From: JBOZRQ01 sp050789255
GTDB lineage: Bacteria; Bacillota; Sulfobacillia; Symbiobacteriales; Symbiobacteriaceae
Length of the DNA stretch: 64,000 nt
Direction of reading: 5' to 3'
Assembly (NCBI GenBank): GCA_050789255.1
Contig: JBOZRQ010000042.1
Location: 9,104 to 73,103, forward strand
Part shown: positions 8,015 to 15,368 of the stretch, piece after piece
How positions within the stretch are numbered: the first letter of the stretch is position 1
How the letters are laid out: the number at the start of each line of letters is the position of its first letter
Translations under genes and position numbers: made by a program
Notes under the pieces: generated by a model
What the model was told of the DNA's origin: nothing
Seen by the model: the letters and a program-made list of their open reading frames with translations, nothing else
Databases searched by the model: none

Positions 8015-9793
8015 GTGAAACGCAGCCTTCTCCTGGCGCTCGTCCTGTTGTTTGTTGGTGTTTTGCCGGTGCATGCCGCCGAACCGCCTGTGGTGGTTCT
8101 GACGCCTACCAACCAATCCCGGGATGGCGTGCCTGTTCTGGCGCCCCACCCGGAGGGCGCCGCCCTTGGCGGGGTGCTGAGCCAGGGCTTCGGGGGCCAC
8201 GTGCTCAACCTGTATCAATACACGCAGACCTACCTGCACCGGCAGGGCGGCCCAAGTCCGGCGCCCGCCTACCTGCTGCTGAAGCCCGGCTCCGGCGGAT
8301 TCCCCAAGACTGGCTTCTACCTGGGCGACCAGGACCTGCGGCAGACCGCTTATGTCGAGGTGGCCACGGGACCGATCAGCGGGCGCATGGGCAGCGTAGC
8401 CCAGACCTTTGTCCATGAGCTGATGCACGTGATCGTCCGCCAGGGGACGGCGCCTCCGGGAGGTGGGCGGACGACGCAGATGCACAGCATCGGGGTGCGT
8501 ACGGACTCCCCCACGGCCTTTGCCGAAGGGTTTGCCGAAAGCATGGAAGTCATGTTCCTGGAAGACCCCGAGGCAGATGCGGCTACCCGCACGCTGCTTG
8601 CGGGTGCACAGCAGCAGTGGCAGGATGCCAGGCAGCGGCTGGACTCCTACCGGAGCAGCCTGGCGGCTCCCTTCAGCCCAGCGTCGCTAACCAGGCTCAA
8701 GTTCCGAAACTGGTATCCGCGGACGGAGGACCTGCTCCGCTACGCTGCGGTGAAGGAGAATCTTTTTGCGCATCAGCCGGCGATTCCGGACCGCTTGCTG
8801 AGCAGCCGGAATCTGTACGGGGCCTACCTGGTAGAGAGCATTCTCCCCGGGACGCCGGGCGATCCGCCCAAGTCGGCAGCCCGCATGCTTCAGTCCGAGG
8901 GCGTGGTCAGCGCGCTGTTCTACCGGTGGGCGTCGAGCGATGCCCTGCGCAACGCATATCTCGATGATGGCTTCTATGAGCAGTTCGGTGCGACGCGCAA
9001 CGCCGTTCCACCGGTGGAGAACGTCTATCTGAAGCTGTTCGACGCCCTCTACACCCACAAGCCGACCACGGCCGCCGGGCTGATCACAGCCTACAAGGCG
9101 ACCTTTCCGAATGATGCCGCCGCGGTGGACCAGGTGGTGGGCGAGGTGCTGCTGGGGCAGCCGCTGCCGACGGCGCCCGAGATCTGGCTGGGCAACCGTC
9201 ACTTCCTGATTGGCGCCATGGTCTACGACCAGGTCCGGCAAATCGCACACCTACATACCTTCGACCTGAACGCCGCTTCCCTGGTCGACCTACTGGGGGT
9301 GCCCGGGGTGGATCGGTCCCTGGCGGAGGCGATCTTGCGGGGGGCGCCCTACGCCAGCCTCGAGGAGGTCGGACAGGTCGAGGGCATGACCGGCTCGGTT
9401 ATGAAGAGGTTGCGGGACATGAAGGCCGCGGCTGATCAACTTGGCGCAGGGAATGCGGCCGGATTGCTGTGGTCCTACCTGAGCGGAGTACTGCTTTTCT
9501 TGGCGCTGGCGGGCGCCGCCGGAGGGTTCATCTACCGGCTGCTGGTTCGTGGCGGTTGGGTTCGGGCTCTCCTGAACGGCGTCGGCGCCGCCCTGCCCTG
9601 CCTCGTACCGTTCTGGTTCCTCGGCTCCTGGTGGCAGGGCGCCCCCCTGCTCGTGCCGGTGGTGCTCTTCGGCCTGCCCGCGGCCGCCTGGACCTGGCTG
9701 CGCCGAAAGGACGGGCGGCAAGGCGCTCTGAAGCTGCTCGCATGGGCCGTCGCCCCACTGCCAGGCTTTGCATGGCTCTTGCTGCGCATGTAG
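8015..9793 (+). CDS. Exported HExxH metallopeptidase-like protein with ComEA-type HhH domain and C-terminal membrane helices
   Basis: A 592-residue protein. Residues 1-22 form a signal peptide (LLLALVLLFVGVLPVHA). Residues 134-138 read HELMH and a GFAESMEV segment near 172-179 supplies a plausible third zinc ligand, the layout of a gluzincin peptidase. Residues about 416-468 match the ComEA-type helix-hairpin-helix domain (FDLNAASLVDLLGVPGVDRS, then EEVGQVEGMT), and four hydrophobic segments follow from about residue 484. I know no named family with this order. The start is GTG after AGGGGGTCCCTCAC. The HhH may bind extracellular DNA or only serve as a protein spacer; peptidase activity is inferred from the motif. 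Confidence 0.75.
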   Translation: MKRSLLLALVLLFVGVLPVHAAEPPVVVLTPTNQSRDGVPVLAPHPEGAALGGVLSQGFGGHVLNLYQYTQTYLHRQGGPSPAPAYLLLKPGSGGFPKTGFYLGDQDLRQTAYVEVATGPISGRMGSVAQTFVHELMHVIVRQGTAPPGGGRTTQMHSIGVRTDSPTAFAEGFAESMEVMFLEDPEADAATRTLLAGAQQQWQDARQRLDSYRSSLAAPFSPASLTRLKFRNWYPRTEDLLRYAAVKENLFAHQPAIPDRLLSSRNLYGAYLVESILPGTPGDPPKSAARMLQSEGVVSALFYRWASSDALRNAYLDDGFYEQFGATRNAVPPVENVYLKLFDALYTHKPTTAAGLITAYKATFPNDAAAVDQVVGEVLLGQPLPTAPEIWLGNRHFLIGAMVYDQVRQIAHLHTFDLNAASLVDLLGVPGVDRSLAEAILRGAPYASLEEVGQVEGMTGSVMKRLRDMKAAADQLGAGNAAGLLWSYLSGVLLFLALAGAAGGFIYRLLVRGGWVRALLNGVGAALPCLVPFWFLGSWWQGAPLLVPVVLFGLPAAAWTWLRRKDGRQGALKLLAWAVAPLPGFAWLLLRM

Positions 9794-9797
9794 CAGA

Positions 9798-9829
9798 AAG
9801 GCTCGCCCTTCTTTCGGGCGAGCCTTGCT
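9798..9829. terminator. Bidirectional terminator between convergent genes
   Basis: Perfect 11-bp arms AAGGCTCGCCC and GGGCGAGCCTT surround a 7-base loop. It separates the membrane metallopeptidase gene from the small minus-strand gene that ends just beyond. Confidence 0.8.
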
Positions 9830-9832
9830 CAG

Positions 9833-10135
9833 TCAGCGACGCTTGTCGGGCCAGTGCTGGCGGCCCGGGGAGACGACTTCGCGGGAGCCTTCCGGCGCCG
9901 CCGGCCAGACCCGGCCGAGCACGGCCAGAATCTGGGCCAGGTTGCCCTTGATCGTCACCGAACCTTTGCTCTCGGCAGCCATACCGGTGATACAGTTCAC
10001 GTCCACCCGCACGTCCATGCCATCGAGAAGGCCGTCGGCGTGAATGCGGGTCTCCAGCAGGTTGGCCGGCTTCTCGGTCACCTTCATTTTGCGGTGGCGG
10101 CAGGCATCAAGCAGATCGGCCTTTCCCTTAGTCAA
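9833..10135 (-). CDS. Small hypothetical protein
   Basis: About 100 residues, no family recognised. It is basic at the start (KGKADLLDACRHRKMKVTEK) and at the end (GRQHWPDKRR), has no membrane segment, and carries a two-strand-like core (DVRVDVNCITG, then KGSVTIKGNLAQILAVLGRV). I place the start at TTG 10135 because AGGAGG lies 6 bases upstream, whereas an ATG at 10141 directly abuts that site. It is flanked by a shared terminator on one side and a long intergenic region on the other, as expected of a real monocistronic gene, but coding evidence is only moderate. Confidence 0.55.
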   Translation of the reverse strand: MTKGKADLLDACRHRKMKVTEKPANLLETRIHADGLLDGMDVRVDVNCITGMAAESKGSVTIKGNLAQILAVLGRVWPAAPEGSREVVSPGRQHWPDKRR

Positions 10136-10213
10136 CTGCATCCTCCTTCGCAGGCTTGGCGCCGTACGGTGTTAGGATGTCAGTATAGCCGCAGAACACT
10201 GCAACAACCAGAC

Positions 10214-10242
10214 TTGTGTGCACTGGGACTTGCTGGTACAAT
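10214..10242 (+). promoter_or_regulatory. Sigma-A-type promoter directly ahead of a hairpin
   Basis: TTGTGT and TACAAT are separated by 17 bases. The expected start, near 10249, lies only a few bases before the hairpin at 10254, so transcripts would be very short unless the hairpin is bypassed. Confidence 0.5.
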
Positions 10243-10253
10243 GAAACTGTGAG

Positions 10254-10286
10254 CCGCCGATCCCGTTCTTGGGATTGGCGGTTTTG
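10254..10286 (+). terminator. Terminator-like hairpin
   Basis: CCGCCGATCCC pairs with GGGATTGGCGG across a 6-base loop, followed by TTTTGTC. There is no gene between the promoter at 10214 and this hairpin. Confidence 0.65.
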
Positions 10287-10492
10287 TCATTTTGGAACCC
10301 TGCCTGGCCTTCACGTAAATCTGTGACAACGCAGGCGGGAAGGGCTGTTCCAATCTTACCTGAGTCCCCCGGATTCTCACGCTGGCCGCCCTCGCCGAGG
10401 GTCGAGAAGGGCAAAATCAGGTCGGATTTGGACGGACCTTGTCGATTCTTGACAGGGGTTCCGGGCGCAATACGAGGGACTGGGCCGGGCTG

Positions 10493-10541
10493 GCGTAAAT
10501 TTGGCACACAAAAGTCGGTGGAGTGGTGCACAAATTTACGC
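10493..10541. repeat. Inverted repeat, candidate operator for the redox cluster
   Basis: Perfect 11-base arms GCGTAAATTTG and CAAATTTACGC are separated by 27 bases; partial symmetry continues inward (CAC and GTG). A related CACGTAAATCTGTGAC occurs near 10312. It lies 60-110 bases before the first gene of the cluster and could bind the response regulator encoded downstream. Confidence 0.5.
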
Positions 10542-10604
10542 GAGCCTCCTTCAGCCAGAATTCAGATTTCGGCGGTACGATTCGGGCAAAGGGAGGGACC
10601 CGAC

Positions 10605-10946
10605 ATGGCAGTCAATCCGAAGACGCAGTTGATCAAGCTTGGCATTGGGACCTTGAGCGTGGTCGCAATCGTGGGCGCCACGGGCCTGATGTTTGAGGCT
10701 TCCGCACCGGCGGAGCAGCCCACACAGGTGGACGGAACCGCCGAGGCAGGCAGCGAGTTCATTCAGCAGTGGCCCAGCTTCGGGGGGTACGACGATGACG
10801 ATCACTACGAGGGGCATGACGATGACGACGATGACGACGACGACGACGAGCATGAGGGCGCCTTCCGCCTCGCCCGCCCGGGCAGCCCTGTCAATCCCGG
10901 GAGCCAGGTTCAGCCTACCCGGCGAGCTCGCACTCGCCGTTCCTGA
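10605..10946 (+). CDS. Small membrane-anchored Asp/His-rich protein
   Basis: A 113-residue protein with ATG after AAAGGGAGGGACCCGAC. Residues 11-30 are a hydrophobic helix that could be a signal anchor; residues 62-84 are almost entirely Asp, Glu and His, including a run of ten Asp between two His residues; the tail is basic (RRARTRRS). The acidic patch suggests binding of a divalent metal outside the membrane. I do not see an ApbE flavinylation motif of the Dxx(S/T)GA(T/S) kind, so it is not an obvious flavin carrier. It overlaps the apbE-like gene by 95 bases in another frame. The function is unknown; the link to the downstream redox genes rests on position. Confidence 0.65.
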   Translation: MAVNPKTQLIKLGIGTLSVVAIVGATGLMFEASAPAEQPTQVDGTAEAGSEFIQQWPSFGGYDDDDHYEGHDDDDDDDDDDEHEGAFRLARPGSPVNPGSQVQPTRRARTRRS

Positions 10947-11799
10947 GCAGCGTTTCCGGGCCCTCAACACCGATGTGCGGGTTGCGGCTGACGGCCCGGA
11001 CCTGCAGCCCTGGTTCCTGCTGGTCGAGCGGACCCTGAGCCGCTTCCGGCCCGACAGCGCACTCTCGGCGCTCAACCGGCAGCAAGGCCGCTGGGCGGTG
11101 GTGCCACGGCTGCTCTACGAAGCGGTTGAGCAGGCGCTGTGGTCGGCCGAGCAGACGGACGGGGCGTTCGACCCGACCGTGCTGCCTGCTGTGGAGGCTT
11201 GCGGCTATGGCCAGACCTTCGAGGCGGGGCCAACGCCGGTGCTCGCTCCCGTGCCCGCGGGCCGTTGGCGGGAGGTCCGGCTGAGCCGGGAACTGTTGGC
11301 GGTGTGGCTGCCGCCGGAGATCCGGCTCGACCTGGGCGGCATCGGTAAGGGACTGGCGGTGGATGGTGCAATGAGGCGTCTGAAAGGCTCGCCGTCCGCC
11401 CTGGTCGACGCGGGCGGGGACCTGGCCGTCCGGACGCCGCCGGGCGCCGGCCCGGTCACCATCGAAGTCGAGAGCCCCTTCAATCCCACGGAGACCATCG
11501 CCAGCTTCGGCCTTGACAAGGGCGCCGTCGCCACGTCAAGCACAATGGGGCGCCGCTGGGGAGCGGGCCTGCACCACATCATCAACCCGGTAAGCGGGCG
11601 CCCTGCCAATTCGGGGGTCGTCTCGGCCACCGTGGTCGCCGGCTCTGCCACCCGGGCCGATGTGCTCGCCAAGGCCTGCGTCGTGCTCGGCGTCACGGAG
11701 GGCTTGCGGCTCCTTGAACGCCACCGCTGCGAGGGCTTGCTTGTGACCGAGTCGGGTCAGGTCACCGTGACCAGAGGACTGGAGGTGTACATCTCATGA
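10852..11799 (+). CDS. apbE: FAD:protein FMN transferase (ApbE family)
   Basis: About 315 residues. ApbE moves FMN from FAD to a threonine or serine of exported flavoproteins. Family signatures are present: FDPTVLPAVEACGYG, LDLGGIGKGLAVD, SALVDAGGDLAV and HHIINPVSGRPA, with the metal-site tail AGSATRADVLAKAC. The frame has several in-frame starts inside the Asp-rich gene; ATG 10852 is the last ATG before the conserved region but has no clear ribosome binding site, so the N-terminus is uncertain and coupling to the upstream gene is likely. No normal lipobox is visible, unlike many ApbE proteins. Its stop overlaps the start of the cytochrome gene. Confidence 0.85.
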   Translation: MRAPSASPARAALSIPGARFSLPGELALAVPEQRFRALNTDVRVAADGPDLQPWFLLVERTLSRFRPDSALSALNRQQGRWAVVPRLLYEAVEQALWSAEQTDGAFDPTVLPAVEACGYGQTFEAGPTPVLAPVPAGRWREVRLSRELLAVWLPPEIRLDLGGIGKGLAVDGAMRRLKGSPSALVDAGGDLAVRTPPGAGPVTIEVESPFNPTETIASFGLDKGAVATSSTMGRRWGAGLHHIINPVSGRPANSGVVSATVVAGSATRADVLAKACVVLGVTEGLRLLERHRCEGLLVTESGQVTVTRGLEVYIS

Positions 11800-12419
11800 A
11801 AATCCAACACGGCATCCTGATCATCCTTGGTGCGATCGCCTTGCCCGTGCTGCTGGCCACCGTGCCCACCGCCGTGCTCCTGCGCCCCTGGTACCTGAGC
11901 CGGGGCTCCGGGCTGGTCGCCTTTGTTCTGATGTGGCTCTCCGTGTTGCTGGGCCTGCTGCAGTCCTGCGGGATGCTGCGCGGGCTGGTCAGGCCAGCGG
12001 ACAACCTGGACCTGCATGAGTATACGGGCGTGTTTGCCCTATACGTCAGCCTGTTCCACGGTCTGATCCTGATTTTCGACCACTACAGCCGCCTGAGCGT
12101 CGGCGGTGTGCTCATCCCCTTTGCGGCGAACTTCCGCACCGGCGAGCTGGCCCTGGGCACCATCGCACTCTACCTGTGCCTGGCGCCGGTCGTGACCACC
12201 TACCTGCGGCAGCGAATGAGCCCGTCCACCTGGCGGGCGGTCCACCTGCTCAGCCTGGTGGGGTTCATGGCCGCCCTGCTGCACGGCATTCTGACCGGCA
12301 CTGACACCGGTCTGCGGCCTGTTTTCTACATGTACCTCACAGCGGGCGCCTCGGTGGCGCTGCTGGCGGTCTACCGCAGTTGGCTCGCCCTCCGGCAGGG
12401 ACTGGCGGTTTCCCGCTAA
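11796..12419 (+). CDS. Ferric-reductase-like transmembrane cytochrome b protein
   Basis: A 207-residue integral membrane protein with about six hydrophobic helices. Four histidines fall as two pairs in neighbouring helices: His74 and His88 (LHEYTGVFALYVSLFH) and His150 and His163 (VHLLSLVGFMAALLH). This is the bis-heme layout of the MsrQ/YedZ and ferric-reductase membrane domain. It lacks the FAD/NAD domain of full-length ferric reductases, so electrons must come from a partner. The ATG overlaps the apbE stop by 4 bases (ATGA). With ApbE and the Asp-rich protein upstream it suggests electron transfer across the membrane to an external acceptor, possibly iron; this last step is inference. Confidence 0.8.
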   Translation: MKIQHGILIILGAIALPVLLATVPTAVLLRPWYLSRGSGLVAFVLMWLSVLLGLLQSCGMLRGLVRPADNLDLHEYTGVFALYVSLFHGLILIFDHYSRLSVGGVLIPFAANFRTGELALGTIALYLCLAPVVTTYLRQRMSPSTWRAVHLLSLVGFMAALLHGILTGTDTGLRPVFYMYLTAGASVALLAVYRSWLALRQGLAVSR

Positions 12420-12462
12420 GAGGTTTATTCTGAGTGTAAGCACGGAAATGGGGGGGCTGGCG

Positions 12463-13131
12463 ATGCGCATCTTGCTCGTCGAGGATGATCGGTCGCTGGC
12501 GGAAGCGGTTCTGCTAGGGCTTGAGGAGGAGGGCTACCTCGTCGACCACGCAGCCACGGGCAGCGATGGTCGGCTCTACGTAGCGACCCGCCACTACGAC
12601 CTCATCATCCTGGACCGGATGCTCCCCGAGGTCTCCGGGGACCACCTGCTGGCCGGCTGGCGCCGCCAGGGCAAGAGCACGCCTGTGCTGATGCTGACCG
12701 CGCTGGACGCTGTCGCCGACCGGGTGACCGGCCTGCGGGGCGGCGCCGACGACTACCTGGTGAAGCCCTTCGCCTTCGACGAGTTGCTGGCCCGGCTGGA
12801 GGCCCTTGGCCGGCGCGGCGCCTTCAGCAGCGGCCTCCAGGTGGGCGGACTGAGCCTCGACCACCACACCGGGGAGCTGGTCTGCGAGGACCGGCGAGTC
12901 CGGCTGACCCCCCGCGAGTACCGCATGATGGAGCTGTTCCTGCGGCGGCCCGGCCAGGTGCTGACCCGGCAAATGATCGCGGCCAGCTGCTGGGAGGAGC
13001 CCGAGGAGACGTCGGACAACGTGATGGAGGTCCATATCAAAAACCTGCGCAAACGCATCGCCGTAGTCTCCGAGCGGCCATGGCTTCAGACGCGGCGCGG
13101 CCTGGGCTACGTTCTGGAGGCGAACCCCTGA
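12463..13131 (+). CDS. OmpR/PhoB-family response regulator
   Basis: A 222-residue regulator. The receiver domain begins MRILLVEDD with the acidic pair Asp8-Asp9, the phospho-acceptor is Asp51 (LIILDRMLP) and VKPF carries the conserved lysine. The C-terminal winged helix (about 125-220: RLTPREYRMMELFLRRPGQ, then VHIKNLRKRI) binds DNA. I take ATG 12463 because GGGGGG lies just before it; an ATG 15 bases upstream would put that ribosome binding site inside the gene. Its stop overlaps the kinase start by one base (TGATG). A likely target is the CGTAAATTT inverted repeat ahead of the cluster. Confidence 0.92.
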   Translation: MRILLVEDDRSLAEAVLLGLEEEGYLVDHAATGSDGRLYVATRHYDLIILDRMLPEVSGDHLLAGWRRQGKSTPVLMLTALDAVADRVTGLRGGADDYLVKPFAFDELLARLEALGRRGAFSSGLQVGGLSLDHHTGELVCEDRRVRLTPREYRMMELFLRRPGQVLTRQMIAASCWEEPEETSDNVMEVHIKNLRKRIAVVSERPWLQTRRGLGYVLEANP

Positions 13132-14522
13132 TGGACTGGCGTGAGAGCTTGCCCGCCCGGATGGCGCTGTCCGCGGCGGGCTTTCTGGCCCTGCTGCTGC
13201 TGGTGCTGACCCTCGCATCCTACTCGGTGACCGCCCTGCTGATCCGCCAGGGGATGGACCGGGCGCTGCTGACCGCGCTCCCCCTTACGGCCAACAGTCT
13301 CGCCGAAATCCAGGAGCACGCCCGCAAGCTGGAGGTGGAGATGCTGGAGCATCGCCACCTGCGGATCCTGGATACCGACGGGAAGGTGCTGTTTGGCGAC
13401 CCCGCCGCGCCGGTCGACACGGGCGCCGTGGCCCGGGCCGTGAAGGATGGACAGGCCTTCTCCGCCCGGGTGGTGCGGGGCGGGAAAACCGAGCTCCGGA
13501 CCGGCCCCGAATGGTGGCAGGCGCTGGTGCCCGGCAAGGAGGAGACCCGGGTGCTCTACGCCCCCTGGGGCCGTCAGGTGATCCTGGAGATGGCCGCCTC
13601 CAGCGGCACGGTCCGGGAGGTGCTGCCCCTCCTGCTGGGCTGGATGCTGGTGCTCGCCGCTGCTGGGATCCTGCTGAGCACCATGCGGGTCTGGCGCATG
13701 GCCGATGCGATCTACGCGCCGCTCCGAGCCGTTACCGCTGCGGCCAGCGGGATCTCCATGGCCACGCTCTCCCGGCGCGTTCCGGACCGGTGGCATGACC
13801 GGACCCTCTCCCGGCTCTGCGGGGTGCTCAACGAGATGATCGCCAGCCTTGAACAGTCCTTCGCCGCCCAGGGCCGGTTCGTGGCCGCAGCCGCCCATGA
13901 GCTGCGAGGGCCGATCGGTGCGATGCGGGCCCAGCTGGAGGTGCGCCTGCGCCGCGACCGCAGCCCCGAGGAGTACCGGCAGGCGCTGGAGGCGGCGCTC
14001 GCCGAGACGACCAGGTTGGGCGCCCTCGCTGAGCATCTGCTGATGCTCGCCCGCTACGAACGGGGCGCCGCCCTCACGGTGGAGCCTGACCTGCCCCTGC
14101 AGCCCATGCTGGAGCGGGCGGCGCAGGAGGTGCGGGCCAGCACGGGGGCTGAGGTGCTTGTTGAAGTAACCGACGCTGTAACCGTCGACGCCGACCCCAT
14201 CGCCCTGGAGCGTGCGGTGGCCAACCTGATCCGCAACGCCGTCGAGGCGGGCGGCGCTCCGGTTGAGGTGGCGGCCTGTCTCGACAGCGCATACGTGGTC
14301 ATCACGGTGAAGGACCAGGGGTCGGGGATTCCACCGGAGGCTCTGCCCCACCTGTTCGAGCCCTTCTACCGAGCTGATCCCGCCCGCAGTCGGGAGCGGG
14401 GCGCCGGCCTCGGCCTGGCGATCGTGCAGACGGTCGTGACCGCCCACCGGGGTCAGGTCGAAGTTACATCGGAGGTCGGAAAGGGTACGGTCGTGACCAT
14501 GCGCATCCCGAAAAAACGCTAG
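13131..14522 (+). CDS. Membrane sensor histidine kinase
   Basis: A 463-residue kinase. Transmembrane helix 1 spans about residues 13-35 and helix 2 about 166-190, framing an extracytoplasmic sensor of about 130 residues; a HAMP-like linker follows. The dimerisation helix has HELRGP with the phosphorylated His at about 256; the ATPase domain shows the N box (NLIRNAVEAG), G1 (DQGSGIP) and G2 (GAGLGLAIV). It is translated from an ATG overlapping the response regulator stop, so the two form a cognate pair. The signal is unknown; neighbours suggest redox state or a metal. A terminator lies directly after the stop. Confidence 0.92.
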   Translation: MDWRESLPARMALSAAGFLALLLLVLTLASYSVTALLIRQGMDRALLTALPLTANSLAEIQEHARKLEVEMLEHRHLRILDTDGKVLFGDPAAPVDTGAVARAVKDGQAFSARVVRGGKTELRTGPEWWQALVPGKEETRVLYAPWGRQVILEMAASSGTVREVLPLLLGWMLVLAAAGILLSTMRVWRMADAIYAPLRAVTAAASGISMATLSRRVPDRWHDRTLSRLCGVLNEMIASLEQSFAAQGRFVAAAAHELRGPIGAMRAQLEVRLRRDRSPEEYRQALEAALAETTRLGALAEHLLMLARYERGAALTVEPDLPLQPMLERAAQEVRASTGAEVLVEVTDAVTVDADPIALERAVANLIRNAVEAGGAPVEVAACLDSAYVVITVKDQGSGIPPEALPHLFEPFYRADPARSRERGAGLGLAIVQTVVTAHRGQVEVTSEVGKGTVVTMRIPKKR

Positions 14523-14546
14523 GGGCTGCCTGAAGGCGGCCCCTTT
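14522..14546 (+). terminator. Rho-independent terminator after the two-component system
   Basis: GGGGCTGCC pairs with GGCGGCCCC (one wobble) around TGAA and is followed by TTTC. Confidence 0.75.
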
Positions 14547-14585
14547 CGCATTGGGCAACCTTAAGGCGAAGGGGGTCGCTTTGAC

Positions 14586-15368
14586 ATGCGTCGATGGTTG
14601 CTTCTGATGGCGTGCTTAGCGCTGGCGGCCTGCACCCCGCAGCGCTCAGGGCTGGTGCTGGCCGGATCCACCTCCGTCCAGCCATTGGTGGAGGTGCTGG
14701 CCGAGGAGTACGCCCGGCAGGGCGGGCCGCATATCAGCATCCAGGGCGGGGGTTCCACGGCGGGCGTGCAGGCCGTGAGGCAAGGCGTGGCCAGCCTGGG
14801 TGCGATCTCCCGGCGGCTCGCGCCTGAGGAGACAAGGCTGGGCCTGGTCGAGCATATCATCGCTTATGACGTGCTGACCGTTGTGGTCCATCCGGACAAC
14901 CCTGTGCGCGGGCTCACCCGGGAGCAGCTTCGCCGGCTCTTCAGCGGGGAGATTACCGATTGGGCCCAGTTGGGCGGGCGCCCCGGCGAGATCCACGTGG
15001 TGACCCGGGAGGCGGGCTCAGGGTCCCGGGAGGCTTTCCGCCAGTTGGTGGGCCCGGTAAGTCCCCGGGCCATCGTCCTGGACAGCTCCGGCGCGATCCG
15101 GCTGGCAGTCAGGGAGGACCCGCAGGCGATCGGGTACGTAAACCTGGGCACCGCCCGAGGGGGGCGGTTGAAGGCGCTCCCCATCGACGGGCGGGAGCCG
15201 GGCGCCGGCGGCTACCCGCTGGTACGGCCGCTCAGCCTGGTCACGGCGGGCCGCCCTGGTGAGGCAGCCGAGCGCTTCCTCAGGTTCGTCTGGAGTCCGG
15301 CGGGGCAGCGCCTGGTAAGCGAGGAAGGGCTGGTGCCAGTTGGTGAGGTCCAAGCGCAGAAACGCTGA
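14586..15368 (+). CDS. pstS: Phosphate ABC transporter substrate-binding lipoprotein (PstS family)
   Basis: A 260-residue lipoprotein. The signal ends with the lipobox LAAC (Cys19), so it is anchored to the outer face of the membrane. AGSTSVQPL and GGGSTAGVQAV are the two phosphate-contacting loops of PstS, and EAGSGSREAFRQL is the third. It is shorter than E. coli PstS but normal for the PstS-like lipoproteins of Gram-positive bacteria. It is the first gene of pstSCAB, with overlaps throughout. A relative binding another oxyanion cannot be excluded, although the downstream pstC, pstA and pstB genes argue for phosphate. Confidence 0.9.
   Translation: MRRWLLLMACLALAACTPQRSGLVLAGSTSVQPLVEVLAEEYARQGGPHISIQGGGSTAGVQAVRQGVASLGAISRRLAPEETRLGLVEHIIAYDVLTVVVHPDNPVRGLTREQLRRLFSGEITDWAQLGGRPGEIHVVTREAGSGSREAFRQLVGPVSPRAIVLDSSGAIRLAVREDPQAIGYVNLGTARGGRLKALPIDGREPGAGGYPLVRPLSLVTAGRPGEAAERFLRFVWSPAGQRLVSEEGLVPVGEVQAQKR

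Larger units (their letters stand above)
10136..10604. other. Intergenic control region upstream of the flavin/cytochrome cluster
   Basis: About 470 bases without a convincing gene. It holds a promoter-hairpin unit at 10214-10286, a CGTAAAT-containing segment near 10314, a possible TTGACA -35 at about 10450 with a weak TACGAG -10, and a long inverted repeat at 10493-10541. The open frames crossing it have no ribosome binding site and no family resemblance. Confidence 0.6.

Noticed and set aside
10172..10531. 119-residue minus-strand frame in the region before the redox cluster
   Set aside because: No ribosome binding site or family; it overlaps the hairpin and promoter elements.
10786..10858. 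Sequencing artefact in the GAC/GAT repeat
   Set aside because: The frame stays open to a normal stop and the acidic run lies within a plausible exported protein; a slight length error cannot be excluded.
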